The notes under the pieces: model-generated
Told to the model about the DNA's origin: nothing
Seen by the model: the letters and a program-made list of their open reading frames with translations, nothing else
Database searches by the model: none
Program-made: the position numbers and the translations under genes
Source: Paramecium sonneborni
Taxonomy: Eukaryota > Ciliophora > Oligohymenophorea > Peniculida > Parameciidae
Direction of reading: 5' to 3'
Assembly: GCA_905182985.1 (NCBI GenBank)
Contig: CAJJDN010000119.1
Location: 228,286 to 292,285 of the forward strand
DNA: 64,000 nucleotides
Shown: one piece after another, positions 48,764 to 61,522 of the stretch
How the letters are laid out: each line of letters starts with the position of its first letter
Numbering within the stretch: the stretch's first letter is position 1

Positions 48764-51645
48764 ATGAATTAACAAGTATCACATCAAACAAAGACATCTC
48801 AAACTTAATAATTCTTAGCCTCTTAATTTTCCAAATTACCTGATAAATCAAAGCTTCAGCAACTTATTCCTGTTTAATTACATGTTAACTGTTTTGAACG
48901 TAAACAAAATGAAGGAATTGATAATAGACAATCACCACCTTAATAATAAAATTATTGTACTAAACCATCATAGAAACCTTAATAATCTAATCATAAATCT
49001 AATATGTCATTATAAAATAAAAGCAATTCACATATTGAGTCTATTTAAGAAAAATTATCAGCCATAAATCATCCAAATAAAAAAAGAGATTACTCTCCTA
49101 ATTCTGATGCAATTAGATAATTGCTTAAAAATACTAAGCAAGATTCTGATATAAATAATTTATTGTCTAAAAAGCATTAAGTTTAAGATTAGCACATAAT
49201 TTCTACTCCAATAACAACGAAATATCAATTAAAATCTCATTCTCCATTAGACATAAAAGAGAGTGTGGCATAATTACTATAAAATCATTTTAGTATTTAA
49301 TATTTATTATAATAAGAAACAGATGTATCATCTCCAAAGGGAAATGGAAGTAATCAAAAATAGAAAAATAATCATTTTGGCCCATATTTATCTATTTAAT
49401 AATAGATTTAATAGTAAAAATTAAAAGGACATAGTTCTACAAATTCACTTTCATATGGAAATAGAAATCATCATCAATAATCTTTATAAGATACTAAGAG
49501 ATCTGAGATTGTAACCATTACACCAACTCCTAAAAGATTTACAACAACATCATAAAATACAGAACATAGTAAAAGTAAATCTGTAGTGGAAGAATAATTG
49601 TAATGTATGAAAATAATGTAATTCGATAAAGAAAATCAATCCCATATCCTTAATTTAGGATCACCAAGTGCTTTTAGTAGTTCTGAACAAACATCAAGTG
49701 TATAATCTAATTATTAAATGATAGATTGGAGATAGTATTGGAATGCACTTATAATTCGGAGTCAAAACATTATCTCCATTTCCAAAGCCTCCTTAATAAC
49801 CTTAAAGATTCTGTATCTATCATAAAGACAAGAAGGCTAAATATGTGACAGAAGAAGGAAATGATTATCTCTTCTTTTGTTCTAAATGTGCTGTTAAATT
49901 AGCAGGCAAAGGAATGTTCTTTACTGAAATTGCATAATTAAAATAATCAACAATAGATTCATAAACGTTTTCATTTTAATAAAGTTCTTTAGATTCAACT
50001 CAAAGATAATCATCATCAGTAGACATATAATTTAAAGAAAGAGAAATGAAGGTTTTTCTCGCATTACTATATTAAATTCAAAACAATAGATAAGAATTAC
50101 TAAATTAGTTATCAAGTTAAGGTAATAAGTTGCAAAATTATTATGAAAAATAAATGAACTTATGTAGAGAAACTAAATAATAATTATCAATATTCTTAGA
50201 AGAAATATATTAGAGAAGTATGAATCAATTGTCTAATTCAAAATAATAAACCCTATCCTTTATTACTAAATTATTTCAATAATTGACAACTAATTAACTG
50301 GATACTAAGAAAATTTAGAATGAAATTGAAACTAATTGGAAAAGAGTCTTAGATAATATGGATATGAATTTATTTAGAGAAGTTATGAATCAACATCATT
50401 CTAAATTTACTAAATTTGGTGAATTTCAATAAGAGATACAAAATTAATACATCCAATTATATTCTATGGGTTCTATGGATATCTAGGCCACGATGTCTTT
50501 GATTGCTTAAAAGTATACTATTAAACTATTGATAGTTTTGAAATTGTTGAATCTGCCATTCCACTCATTTCAAATATCTAATAAATGAACATTACTTAAC
50601 CAATTAGAACTTAGCCTACTCCTCCAAAAAAGAATGAAGAATCAATTAGTCATAGAATTAAGACTGATTTCAGCAACCAAAAAAAACATTCTGATGCTAA
50701 ACAATAAAACTTTTGTTAGTATTTCAATGAAAAAATGGATATCAATTAAAATGCAAAGGATAATAATTCAAGAGTTACACCTTCGATTTCATCTCATAAC
50801 AAAAATCTTTACGTTTCATTTGAAAATAAAGAAATATTTATGAATGCATTAGAAACTGAAAAAAATAAACAAACTTGTTCAGAAGATGACAATGCATCTA
50901 AACAGCAAGCTATCATGATTCTATAATCATATAAAGGATCTCATGCAGATATTGAGGAAGAATCTCTTAATATGTCTCACGATTCTTAAAAGTCTGCTCC
51001 TCATAGTCCTGCATCTGGCTAAACCAAAGAATCTGTTTAAAGAATAAATCCCACTCAAGAATAAGAATTTGTTACTCTTGCAAATAATAAAAATGAGACT
51101 GTACCAAAAGAGGCCTTTTAAAAATAAAAAAGTACTTTCAGAACTCTTTTCGAAAATGAAGATTCTCAAGAGCCTAATATGTAGATAAAGAAGGAAGTGA
51201 CTGCCATTTCTCCAGCTAGGAGTGAAAAATTTAAGTCCATCCTTAATCGAATTTCTAATAGTCAATCTACTACTTAATAGTATATATATTATAACTATAA
51301 ACATTAATTAATTTTAGGTATTATCAATAGATACTGCAAGGTCATCAAAAAGTTACAAGTGAAACACCTGATACCAAAAAATAAGATTCATTAAGTTCTA
51401 ATTAAATTAAATTTGAAGTTCCTGATACTTGTGTTAAGGATGACGCAATGAATCTTAAAGATACTTAAGACATCAAAGATTCTGTCCATCAAATTAATAT
51501 GTGTGATGATCAGTAACATCTCAGCGATTATGATGATGAAAAAGAAATTCAAGATACCAAATTGCGATATGTATATTAAGGAGATGAAAGAAAAGAATAA
51601 TATCAAAAGACTTTATTTTCATCCCCAATGTTTAAAGATCATTGA
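48764..51645 (+). CDS. 931-aa protein with B-box-like zinc motif and helical region
   Basis: The first 320 residues are Gln/Asn/Ser-rich and disordered. Then comes PQRFCIYHKDKKAKYVTEEG and LFFCSKCAVKLAGKG, a C-x2-H ... C-x2-C arrangement like a B-box-type zinc finger. A helical segment follows (MKVFLALLYQIQNNRQELLN; KIQNEIETNWKRVLDNMDMN), as in TRIM-like B-box plus coiled-coil proteins. The C-terminal 300 residues are acidic and Ser/Gln-rich, ending EQYQKTLFSSPMFKDH. Introns of 25, 23 and 38 nt give exactly 932 codons. Ubiquitin-ligase function is not supported, because no RING is visible; a scaffold role is possible. Confidence 0.75.
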
Positions 51646-51739
51646 AATTTTTAGTTATAATAATTAATAAATATTATCTTAATTAATTTATTTTTTGTTT
51701 AATAAGTATAAATCAAAATATAAATATTATTGAATCAAT

Positions 51740-54024
51740 TCATTTTTTTATCAACTCTTATATTACTTAAAGATCTTTAAGCAATTCTTATTTACTTAAA
51801 ATTTTCTCTTCTTAATGATCAAGCTTAAATTCAGAATATCTCATTGTTACTATACTTTCTCTCTTTCTATCCTCATACATAGTTTCAGCCATCAAATCCT
51901 GTTCCTATTATAATAATAAGTTTAATTTAGTTTCATCCTCCGTTGAATCTGATCTAATAGAATTTCTAAATTAAAAATATTATCCTGCAATAGATTATTA
52001 ATTTTATGTTCCACTTAACAATGATATATTAATCGGATCTATTTAAGTTTTTCTCTGTTCTTTTATGTTCATATATGATTATTAATCAATTAATTATTCA
52101 AAAGGGAGTTAAACTGGATAAACTGCCTTAAAATCTCCCATATTTTAAATGTGAACATTTTCTATTCTAAATATATTCCAAACTGTTCTTCTGCTCAATT
52201 CGAAAATGGCCATTAATAAGGAAAAAAATGGTGACCAAATATGAATTATTGATGCCATATTTGGTGATATTGAAAGAATCCAAGCAAAACGAAGAAAGAA
52301 TTCCAATATAATACCAATATAATAAAATATTGGTTTAAATGCTATTTAATTTCTTAGATATTTATGTTTTGAATTTATTTAAAATAAACCCCAATCCTTT
52401 TTTATGTCCCAAAAGTATGCATTACAAGCAAGTAAACAAAAAGATATAATCCAAATAATAAAATACAAATTTCCAAATTATGATAAAAATGAAAAAACTG
52501 TTACCATTGCTATTTCTACATATATCAATACAACAAATATATCATCCATAGTTATTTTCTTACTATCATATAAGCATCTTCCTAATTAAATAAATCTTAA
52601 AAAAATAGGAATCAAACATACTATTAACCCTATCTATAGATTTTTAGGATCACCACAAGTAGCCTAAGATTCATAATTATCCTTATCTTAAAAGTATTTT
52701 ATATAAAAACAAACTGTATAAGCACAATCTTTGAGCATTAATGTTAATGATAGTAATTAATCTGTTGACCAACAATTAACGAATGGACATTCCAAAAATC
52801 CTGATAAAATACTTGTATATACAATTTTCCAAAAATATTTTCTCCCTTTTGCATTCAAGTACTTTTTTGAAGGCCATATCATGTAGAGTAATATGAATAA
52901 CCATAATATTAAAGGTCCTATTGCAGGATCATAAATTATTTTATCTGTTATATAATCTTACAGGTATGAATTTTCATCCTTTTCCTCTTCAATATAGAGT
53001 TCTTTTTATAAACTTACTATTAATATTGAAAAATATAATAATGTTATAAATGCAGCTCTTTTAATTAATTGATTGATTGACGAACTATGATGTTTGAAAT
53101 TAAAAATTGATCTATATCCAACATTACCTTTAATCCAACAGTATACACAAAATATAAGCGACCAATAGTACAAAATCATTAAACCTATCCCTCTAAACAT
53201 TGGAAAGTATAAATCATAGTAAAATTGACTATTTATATTGTAATTTAATACTTTTTGTAAAAGTTAATATTTAATGAGTTTCTTCTTGATATTATAAATA
53301 ACAATAAACAGAATGAGACTCCTAAATATAATCCTATCAATAATTGCTCTTTTCTTGTAAATCCTTTATAAATATTATGATATTTTAGTTTCCTTATATT
53401 ATTATTCTATTGTTTCTAAGTAAGACAACGTGAATATAACAACTTTAATTTCACTTGAATCTTTTAAATATCCTAACGATTATTAAAGATCTATAATTCA
53501 TTATAAACATTCTGTATTGTTTATAGGTTGTATTTTGGATCTTGAATGAAAACCTATTTTTTATAATTTTTCAATATTTTCTTAATCACTATCTCATTGT
53601 ATTTTGCAAAAGACTCTAAGAGGTTGCATTCTAAATATAACATTTCACAATATTGCTTCAATATATACAATTTCGATTAAATATCCTTAATTTTTTAAAG
53701 GTCTTAATAAATGAATATGTTATAAACCAATTTTCTTAATTTCACTTATATTTGCTATAAATGTAAATTATAAAATTAATCACACTTGTTCATATCCCTA
53801 CAAAGTCTTTCAACCAATTTTATATTTAATTATTCTAACTCTGTTAAACAATTGATATCTTAAACTAGAATGGAATTAAATGCAAAAGATGATTAAGCTA
53901 TATTGATAGATTTCTTTTTCTCTAGACCGAGGATATTAATCTATTAAAAAGGTTATATCAACATTTCCATTAGGTTCTACTTAATATAAATCGGTTTCCA
54001 TTCAACCACTTTTGCAATTTTCAT
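51740..54024 (-). CDS. SPX-EXS protein (XPR1/SYG1-like phosphate exporter), about 740 aa
   Basis: SPX domains sense inositol pyrophosphates and EXS domains form the channel that exports phosphate. The N-terminus MKIAKVVEWKPIYIKQN matches the SPX start, and IVIKKILKNYKKQ matches its last helix (FxKILKKYDK). Several membrane segments follow. The EXS part includes MFRGIGLMILYYWSLIFCVY, YRSIFNF, SPNMASIIHIWSPFFSLL and FELSRRTVWNIFRIENVHIQ, the last being the family's ELxRRxxWNxFRxENEH motif. The C-terminal tail is charged and cytosolic. Total length is not a multiple of three, so at least one short intron exists that I did not locate. Convergent with the zinc-motif gene, 94 bp apart. Confidence 0.88.
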
Positions 54025-54047
54025 AATTTATTTATTTAATAATTAGG

Positions 54048-54333
54048 ATGGAACCATTAAAAATATATTTGAGAATCAAAAGAGAAAATAGAGTATTCTT
54101 TTTTGAATGCTCATTACTTGATCCAGTTGAGATTTTGAAAAGAAAATTGTTACCTTACTACAAATAGGAAATGTAAGATATGAGAATCTATTTGGGAGAG
54201 AGAGTAAGAGAGTAGATAAATCTAAAATTAGTTATTGGATGATAAAGCAAATTTGTAAGACTAAGCTGTTCCAAATGATAGTTGTTTAATTTTAAAATTA
54301 AGAAAAGGTATGTCTGGAGATTGGGACGAATGA
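54048..54333 (+). CDS. ubiquitin-like fold protein, 85 aa
   Basis: MEPLKIYLRIKRENRVFFFE is followed by VEILKRKLLPYYKQEMQDMR, IYLGER and, after a 28-nt intron, LLDDKANLQDQAVPNDSCLI. The order strand-strand-helix-strand plus LLDDxxxLxD matches ubiquitin-like folds such as Elongin B or UBL domains. There is no C-terminal Gly-Gly (it ends GMSGDWDE), so it is not a conjugated modifier. Spliced length is exactly 86 codons. It starts 24 bp from the divergent SPX-EXS gene. Confidence 0.65.
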
Positions 54334-54717
54334 AATATTGTTTGAAATATAAACTGTACAAATAGTTCTCAATAAATATTGCCATCACTTCTTATATTCT
54401 TAATTGTAATATTCGATACCACATCTTTTCATTAAATAATTATTTCCTTATAATAAGTTTCATTAACTTAATAACAAAAAAAAAATTAATTTAAAGTGAC
54501 ATAAAAAAAATCATTTTGTTTTAAATTTTATCTTCTATTAAAAACAAGAATTGCAGGATTTTTAATTTTATAAATTTAGATTGTCAAAAGATATTTAAAT
54601 TATTATGCAATGAATTCTAAACTTTTTATTATTTTTACAAGAACCAAGATAACTTTATCAATAAATAATTAATCTTAATAATTTATAAATATAAACATAA
54701 AACAAAGATTAAATTTA
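54334..54717. other. intergenic, no gene seen
   Basis: About 380 bp, A/T-rich, between two convergent genes; no sustained frame or repeat. Confidence 0.5.
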
Positions 54718-55521
54718 TCAACTCATAGAAAGTAATTTAATTGAGGATGACTTTAGAAACATTTTATCATTGATTAATTTTTAATTAATATGGTACATGC
54801 TTTTAATCTATGAATGCTCAGTCTTACATATTCGTTTTTAGGAATATGTTTATGTATTGGATCTCATTATAAACTATTGAATAGGTCTTTTAATAAAGAT
54901 ATCAAAGTTTCCTTATGAAGAATTTTTCTTTTTAAGATAAGTAATAGGCTCCTTAGACATTATACTATCATCAATTGTATTTGTTTTATCTATTTACGAT
55001 AAAATCGGCAGTTTATCTAAAATTGGTTTGTTGCGTAATATTGATAAACGAGGTCTTGAAAATCGTTTACACTTTTTAAAGAGAGGATAATATCTAAAAT
55101 ATGTGAGCAACAGACAAACTGCAAAAACACATCTTTTAAATCTTCTTCTTATTTTATTTACATGCATATTAATTTTAAACAATCCTCTTTATGTTAAACG
55201 TTTATATTTAATACTTACCTCTCCGAAATTAGAACCTTCAGAACTTTTAGCTCTTTATCTAGTTTCTCCTTCTTAGATCTTTGATTCCATGAAAGATCGA
55301 TTACTTTAAGCTTTAAATAAAGGACGAGCATAATGTTTACGATTAGGCTTAGAATTAAGTAGTGATTTCAACAAAGGATCAAGATGGACTATTTTCTCAA
55401 TTTACAAACGAATTGCTTGCATCTTTAAATTATTCATATATTCTTCTTGATTTTTGACTGCTATTGTTCGAATATTCTAATTAAAAATTGCATTTCGTTT
55501 CAGAGTTACTTTCCTTTTCAT
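54718..55521 (-). CDS. basic unknown protein, 267 aa
   Basis: A single open frame of 268 codons starts MKRKVTLKRNAIFNQN and is rich in Lys and Arg. Its centre reads RRRFKRCVFAVCLLLTYFRY, which has a short hydrophobic stretch, then SRPRLSILRNKPILDKLPIL. The end is SSSIKLLSMS. Introns are possible in the hydrophobic stretch but not required. No family recognised. Confidence 0.6.
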
Positions 55522-56020
55522 AGCAGGTACTAATTTATTTTAAATCTTAAATTATATTTAGATATAATCCAATAAATAATAAATCACAATATTTCTCTCA
55601 TCATCTATTCAAATTTCAATTTTTATATTATTAGAACCATTATTTATGAAATAATATCAACTGACAATATAAAGGAAAACATAATTTATTTTATTAATTC
55701 AAGGTTCCCTTTTTAATTATTACATACATTCTGAAATCATAGATAAATATATATGTTTTTTTGATTCACAAAAAATTTTCACTTTGATTATTTTATTCTT
55801 AAGTTTTAAAAGCCTAGATAATTTATTTTTGTGTAAAATTTTTTTACTTTTTATAATTTTAATTTTAGATAATTTTATTCAAGATGTAAGTATTGATCAT
55901 TTTTAAATTATTCGAATAATTTTTCCTTTATAAGAGAATGATTTAAACCAAAAAAATAAATCTGAAAGAAAAATTTAAGTTTTTAGTGAATTATAATTAA
56001 AATCATAATTGTAGTTTAAA
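55522..56020. other. intergenic, no gene seen
   Basis: About 500 bp between divergent genes, extremely A/T-rich with homopolymer runs; nothing coding or repetitive can be supported. Confidence 0.5.
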
Positions 56021-56305
56021 ATGAATATTGAATTTCAAAAATAAATAGAATTATTAACTTTTTAAAATTAATTTGAATAACCATTAAATAGGAATACACA
56101 TAGATTTATTCATTAAATATAAAAAGCTCAATTGATTTCTTAATTAATAGTCAGAATTGAGGCAGAAAATTAACATCATAGGAATAGGATAGTAATTGGA
56201 TTAATAAATTAAATTGTAGAATAGAAAAATTTATTTTATTATAAAATTATGCTGTCATTTATAAATAAATGATGATAAATTTATTTCAGCTTACGTAAAT
56301 ACTGA
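56021..56305 (+). CDS. small Gln-rich protein, about 80 aa
   Basis: MNIEFQKQIELLTFQNQFEQ continues through LNRNTHRFIHQIQKAQLISQ and ends FYYKIMLSFINK at TGA 56,270. A 36-nt intron would extend it to LLRKY and a TGA at 56,303. Helical, no known domain; it vaguely recalls small mitochondrial LYR-type proteins, but the motif is not clear. Confidence 0.45.
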
Positions 56306-56406
56306 AATATATGGAACGAAAAATTTCCAACAAATGAGATTATCGTGAGATAGTGTTTCTAATACATAATTGATATAATGTTATTTATTTTTAAAACTAA
56401 TAATTT

Positions 56407-56954
56407 ATGAGTGATCCTATAATTAGTGAACAAGATTTTTAGAATGAGTAGCCATTATAAACATTTATATTAGTTCATACGATGCCAATAAGAATTTAAT
56501 TGAATTTTCTGATTTACCAGACCCTTATACTTTAGTTTAACAAGAACAAAAGCTACCTAAAATTCAAATATTTGAAGAAGTCGATTAAGGAACTGATTAA
56601 TTGTCAAGAGCCATTTAATTGGAAAATATAAGAATAGATAGATTATGCATAAAAAATGACAGTTCATATGAAGGATAACCAAGAAGTGGGAGTGATGGGG
56701 ATAATTCAAGAGATGGAAGCTAAAATAATCAATAGAATAGGAATAAAAGTAACTAAGAGCATATAATTTTATTAGAAAAATATACAAAAGATGAACAAAA
56801 AAAATTTAAAGAAAATTTGAAATATGAAGTTATTTAGACATTAGTTTAGACAAAGAGCACATATTCTAATAAGATTTAAAATTTAGTTAAGAAAGATGCA
56901 AATAATCAATTGATAGTAAATTAGAGACATAGATAATCGTAATCTTTATTTTGA
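56407..56954 (+). CDS. unknown protein with C-terminal helix, 173 aa
   Basis: MSDPIISEQDFQND is joined by a 26-nt intron to SYDANKNLIEFSDLPDPYTL; then come QQEQKLPKIQIFEEV, an acidic disordered part (SGSDGDNSRDGS) and a helix (LLEKYTKDEQKKFKENLKYE). Spliced length is exactly 174 codons. It lies 26 bp upstream of the bZIP gene on the same strand. Family not recognised. Confidence 0.6.
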
Positions 56955-56980
56955 TTTGATTTAGAAGAAGTTAATAGAAA

Positions 56981-57987
56981 ATGGAAAGAAAAAATGAATA
57001 ACAACTACTTCTTAATGTTGAACATAGTGAGCAATCATCATCTGAAAATCTAGATTCTAATGAATTAAATTTAGATCCTAATAAACTTAAATAAGTAAGA
57101 AATAGAGAGTCTGCTAGAAATTCAAGAGCAAGAAAGAAGATCTATTTTGAACTATTAGAAACTAGAGTTAAAGATTTATAAGATGAAAATGATAAATTGA
57201 GAGAATAATGTATAAGTTTATAGAAATCAATTGAAACTTATAGTAAATAATAAGATAAAGTATTTCTGAATAATATTATTTATTAGTATTAGTAATTTTT
57301 AACTTAGTAGTAAAAATTATTTGAAAGATTAGAAGAATGTATTATACAAGAAAAAGATGAAGGTGAAATTGAAATTCTTTTGGATGCATTGAAATTCAGA
57401 ACATCTTCAAATAAATAAGAAAGAATTGATGCAGCAAAATCATATTCATATTCAATATTGGATGTTTCTCTGCCTTTACAAGCTAAATATTTATTCAGTA
57501 TATAAGAAAATAAAGATTTTTTCTCATAAAATTAGAAGTATTTATAATTTAAATATTTAGAAATTTTTCAGAATTTCTTATAGATATTTTTAGATAGATT
57601 TAATTTAAACCTGAAAATTACTTGATTAATGATAAAATAAAATAAAAATTAGTATAATCCAAATAAAATATAGCAGAGTAAGGTATTTTTAATTAAATAA
57701 GTTCATTTAAAATAATAAAATAAGAAATAAAAGTAATTTAAAATGAAGCTCTTAAAATAGATTTATTATGGGAACAATTAAAAGAAAATATTAGACCCAA
57801 TTTATTAGCTAAATTATTAATATAATTACATAAAGTAATAATGAGATATAATTTTATTTAGAATGAATTTCGAGCAGAGTTATAATCTTCATTTATTTTT
57901 CAAAAAAAAAAGGATTAAAAAGATTAAAATTGTATGTAAATTGAAATTTAACAACAGTCAAGAAAGCAAATTAAAAAATCATATTGA
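56981..57987 (+). CDS. bZIP transcription factor, 327 aa
   Basis: The basic region reads VRNRESARNSRARKKIYFEL, matching the bZIP consensus N-x7-R/K with the N..(A/S)A..SR core. It is followed by a leucine zipper with heptad Leu (LLETRVKDLQDENDKLREQC). This is a DNA-binding dimeric transcription factor, acting in the nucleus. The basic region starts at about residue 40. The rest is helical and ends with KKDQKDQNCMQIE-type polar sequence. One 23-nt intron near residue 190; spliced length is exactly 328 codons. Target sites cannot be told. Confidence 0.88.
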
Positions 57988-58312
57988 TTTTCAACTGTTC
58001 AATATTTGAAAAACAATTATTGTATTTATATAAATTCAAATAATAAAAATAATCTAAAAATAATTGATAAAAAAATAAACTTAGTAAGTAGTATTTAACA
58101 TTTAAATTATTTTCTTTAAAAATATATTTGTTCAATAATAATGATAGAAAAAGAAATGATATTTTCATTTTGATAATAAAAATGGAAGTTTAACGTTTAC
58201 AGATAGATGAAATTAATTTAAAATTATTTAATAAGTGAATTCTAAATTAATGAAGAACGTTATGGAGTAAAATCTTATGATTCATTGTTGCTGATTAATT
58301 TAAATAATATAA
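57988..58312. other. convergent intergenic region
   Basis: About 325 bp. A short plus-strand frame at 58,182 (MEVQRLQIDEINLKLFNK) might be an exon but leads nowhere convincing; otherwise empty. Confidence 0.4.
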
Positions 58313-58615
58313 TCATGATTTAAATTATTTCGTTATTGCATTTTTATTTTTAAGAATGGAAGGAGAAGATTGGGTTCTAAGCGGAGAAGGTGATTTGTAT
58401 GATTGATGCCTTTTTTGATTTCTATCATATATCCAAATTTGATTTTTGAGACTAAATCTAAGTTCTTTAATTGGTTTGCTTTTGCTTTCTTCTGTATTCA
58501 ATATTTATCCTATTTCATCTTTATCAGATTCTGGTAAAAGCATATCAGAATCATCTCCATCTGTCTTAATAATTTTGTGACTTAAGTGTAGTTGGTTATA
58601 CCCTAAGTTTTTCAT
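58313..58615 (-). CDS. small polar protein, 100 aa
   Basis: A single 101-codon frame: MKNLGYNQLHLSHKIIKTDG, acidic stretch DDSDMLLPESDKDE, then IKELRFSLKNQIWIYDRNQK and a Ser/Pro/Thr-rich tail (SYKSPSPLRTQSSPSILKNK). SP/TP sites suggest phosphorylation. No family recognised. Confidence 0.6.
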
Positions 58616-58699
58616 TTCAATAATAAATTATTGTTTTTATCGATTGTTTAATTAAAAAATAGAAAATACTAAAAATATATAGTATTTTTGGAATATAAT

Positions 58700-60519
58700 T
58701 CATTAATCTGCTGGAGTAAATTAATTTTGACAAGAAATGAGTAGAAAAAAAGTATAAAAAAGATAAAGAACTAAAGGTTATGTATTACTTTCTTAAGTAG
58801 CACATGCATAAGTATTTTTTGATACATACATAATATGATGTGATGGTTTTTGATTATCTTAAACTATGAATAATAATGAATATATACTTTCATTATAAAT
58901 CTTAACATTTTCAAGGGCTGTTCCTTTAATTAAAGCATTATATTGAATCTATAGTAAATTAATATAAGAATTAATCATTTAAGCAATTTTACCTTATTAC
59001 CCAAATATATAGCCTATTAATAACAAAGTTGAAGGGAGAAACAAGAAATTACTATAAACATGAATGATACTTTGAGTATATTTAATTTTTGTAAATTCAA
59101 TTTATCTGGGAAACAGTTTAATTTTCCTTCTGATTCATTTGAAGGTTGACAGATGAACTAAATTAATAATATTATTACATATGTTTTAACCTTATTAATA
59201 ATGGCCAGATACTAATTCCTCTACAGACAAACATAATTATAAATCCAATAGGTAATCAAATGATTCCATTAAAATTTGCAAAAAATGAAACTAAAGATGC
59301 TGAGTATCAATAAATTTATGAGCCAATAATACCTAAAGATACCCTGCATGAAGAGCTTTAAGATAGATCATATAATTTTAGCTTCCCAATAAATAGCAAA
59401 TATTCTACCTTAAATTTAAGATTTGAATTGAACAAAATATTCAATTTATAAGATTCCCATGAATTACAACCTATTTAGTATATTATACCATAAATAATAT
59501 ATATTGATATGTATCCAGATGTTGCAAATAATAATCCAGCAAATCCATTAATAGAATAAATAATAATTATTAATAACATTACAACATTGGGTATTGCTGA
59601 AAATAAATCTCCAAGATAATTTAAATAAATAATATTCTTTTACATAATTCTATCACTTTTTGTTAATCCCTTATTGAATTAAATAATTTACTAGATTACT
59701 AACTTTAGAACATCCATGAGATGAATATCATTCAAACAAACTAATATTAATTATATTGAAAACTAATCCTAATAAATAACACCAGCACGAATGAATTGAA
59801 GATTTTCCATCAAAATCTACTGTTACAATAGTTTTTCATTAAAACTATAAATAATATTTCTTTAATTGTATTTCCTTTCAATGTAAATTCAGATATAAGA
59901 AAATTAAAGGAAAATGCAACTAAGATAATAAATGAAATTAATGCTCCTATTATTAATTACCATCTAACATTAATTGTTGTAAAAGAAGGTTTTTATTGAT
60001 CTCTATTACTAAATCTCAATAAATAACATATAATTGAACCTAAATATTCTCAATTTATCAAATAGATTGGTGTCAATATAAAAATATCTCTATTTTCACT
60101 TTCCAACATTTCTGGACTTTTATAAATAATTTTAAAACTGAACAATTTAAAAATATTAATATTAATCCAGTATCTAAATAATTTATAAGAATATATCCTG
60201 TTTACTATAGAACCAGATAAACCAATCTTGTTAATGAAGAGATATTGCAATTTCCAATACTTAAATTTACATCAGATTTTATTAATCCAATAGTTGCAGT
60301 CTTAAATGATCTACTCATTAATGATAATCCTTCTCTATATATAAATCCACCTAAAAGTAATCCTACAAGATATCTTATCATTAATATTGATATATTTTCA
60401 AATTCTTTTTATTTTAAATCACCTCCCCAAACTCTAATGTTAAAGAAATACATTAGCACATACATTCCAAAAAATAAACTTAAAAGTAAACTCTATATTG
60501 CAAATCCAGATTAATTCAT
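58700..60519 (-). CDS. polytopic membrane protein, family not recognised
   Basis: The start region MNQSGFAIQSLLLSLFFGMY is followed by many hydrophobic segments: YLVGLLLGGFIYREGLSLMS, LIILVAFSFNFLISEF, PNVVMLLIIIIYSINGFAGL, FNGII-LPIGFIIMFVCRGIS. The last coding part reads ENVKIYNESIYSLLFIVQDN and HHIMYVSKNTYACATQ before TGA at 58,700. In-frame sequence continues upstream of the chosen Met (GKKASFSKEDCYSY), so the N-terminus may lie further up, near 60,600. Frames change several times, so at least four short introns exist that I could not all place. A transporter or receptor is plausible, but I cannot name a family. Confidence 0.55.
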
Positions 60520-60683
60520 ATAACTATAACAATCTTCTTTAGAGAATGAAGCCTTTTTTCCTATTATACATTTAATATTAGTTTTTTTAATTTTTTATAT
60601 TTTTTTTTCATTTTTATAGTAATTCACTTTATACTCTAATATTTATATCAATGCATGAGTTAATCCTTTTCTATTTGTCAAAA

Positions 60684-60935
60684 ATGATTTAATGTGAACA
60701 TAACATCACAGTTACAACGCCCAAAATTGTATTTAATAAGTATTAGAATGGATATTCTATAAAGAACACTCCAACGACTATGAAAAATATAAATAAAAGT
60801 AGAAGTATGTATAACAATTAACCAAACCATAATTCCTCAATTAAATTCACTCTTCTTGAGATGTATTATGGTTCTACTGAAGGTTAATAAGAATTTCATA
60901 AAATGTCATCCACTCCTAATAATCCTATAAATTGA
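60684..60935 (+). CDS. small protein or the 5' part of a gene broken by TGA
   Basis: MIQCEHNITVTTPKIVFNKY, then SSIKFTLLEMYYGSTEGQQE, ends at TGA 60,933-60,935. The same frame continues open for about 500 bp after the TGA (SLKKDYSSLQLEVTQILKKT; FERGIFNINQQLLYKLKQY), which looks coding. Either the gene ends here at 83 residues, or this is one longer gene with a premature stop. No splice pair removing the TGA in frame is evident. No domain recognised. Confidence 0.45.
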
Positions 60936-61522
60936 TCACTTAAAAAAGATTATTCATCTTTATAATTAGAGGTGACTCAAATTCTAAAAAAAACATTCTT
61001 ACTTGTGCTATCAAATGAATTAAGTACCAAACAATTCAAATTATAAAAACCAAAATTATCACTAATAAAGGTTCTAACGAAGTCATTATTTAAAAACAAT
61101 TAAATTTAATCGTCATCATTTGAAATTAAAGATCTTTATAGAATTCTCTAACTAAAAAAATAATCCTCTTTAAAAAAAACAACTTTTGAAAGAGGAATAT
61201 TTAATATAAATTAGCAATTATTATATAAATTAAAGCAATATTAATTTATTACTGAAATTTATTTAGTATTTAAATTGCTAATTGAACCATCATCTCTAAT
61301 GGATTAATAAGGAGAATCAAATATTAATATGATTATTATTATGTTTCTAATTATCAATATAATTAAATCAAAAATTGAGAATTGTCTTATCCAATTAAAA
61401 TACAATAAATTGATATGTAATAACTTTAATGAGAATATATATTAATTGAGATATAAATTTAATAAAAATGTTAATCAATACAACTATTTTATTTTCTTAA
61501 CATTTTATATATAATTTAAATA

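Noticed and set aside
58182..58240. Short plus-strand frame MEVQRLQIDEINLKLFNK
   Set aside because: It ends at once in TGA and no splice continuation gave sustained coding sequence; it overlaps the tail region of a minus-strand gene.
60933..60935. Selenocysteine or readthrough at the TGA
   Set aside because: No selenoprotein motif (such as CxxU or UxxC) surrounds it and I see no clear hairpin downstream; premature stop or gene end is simpler.
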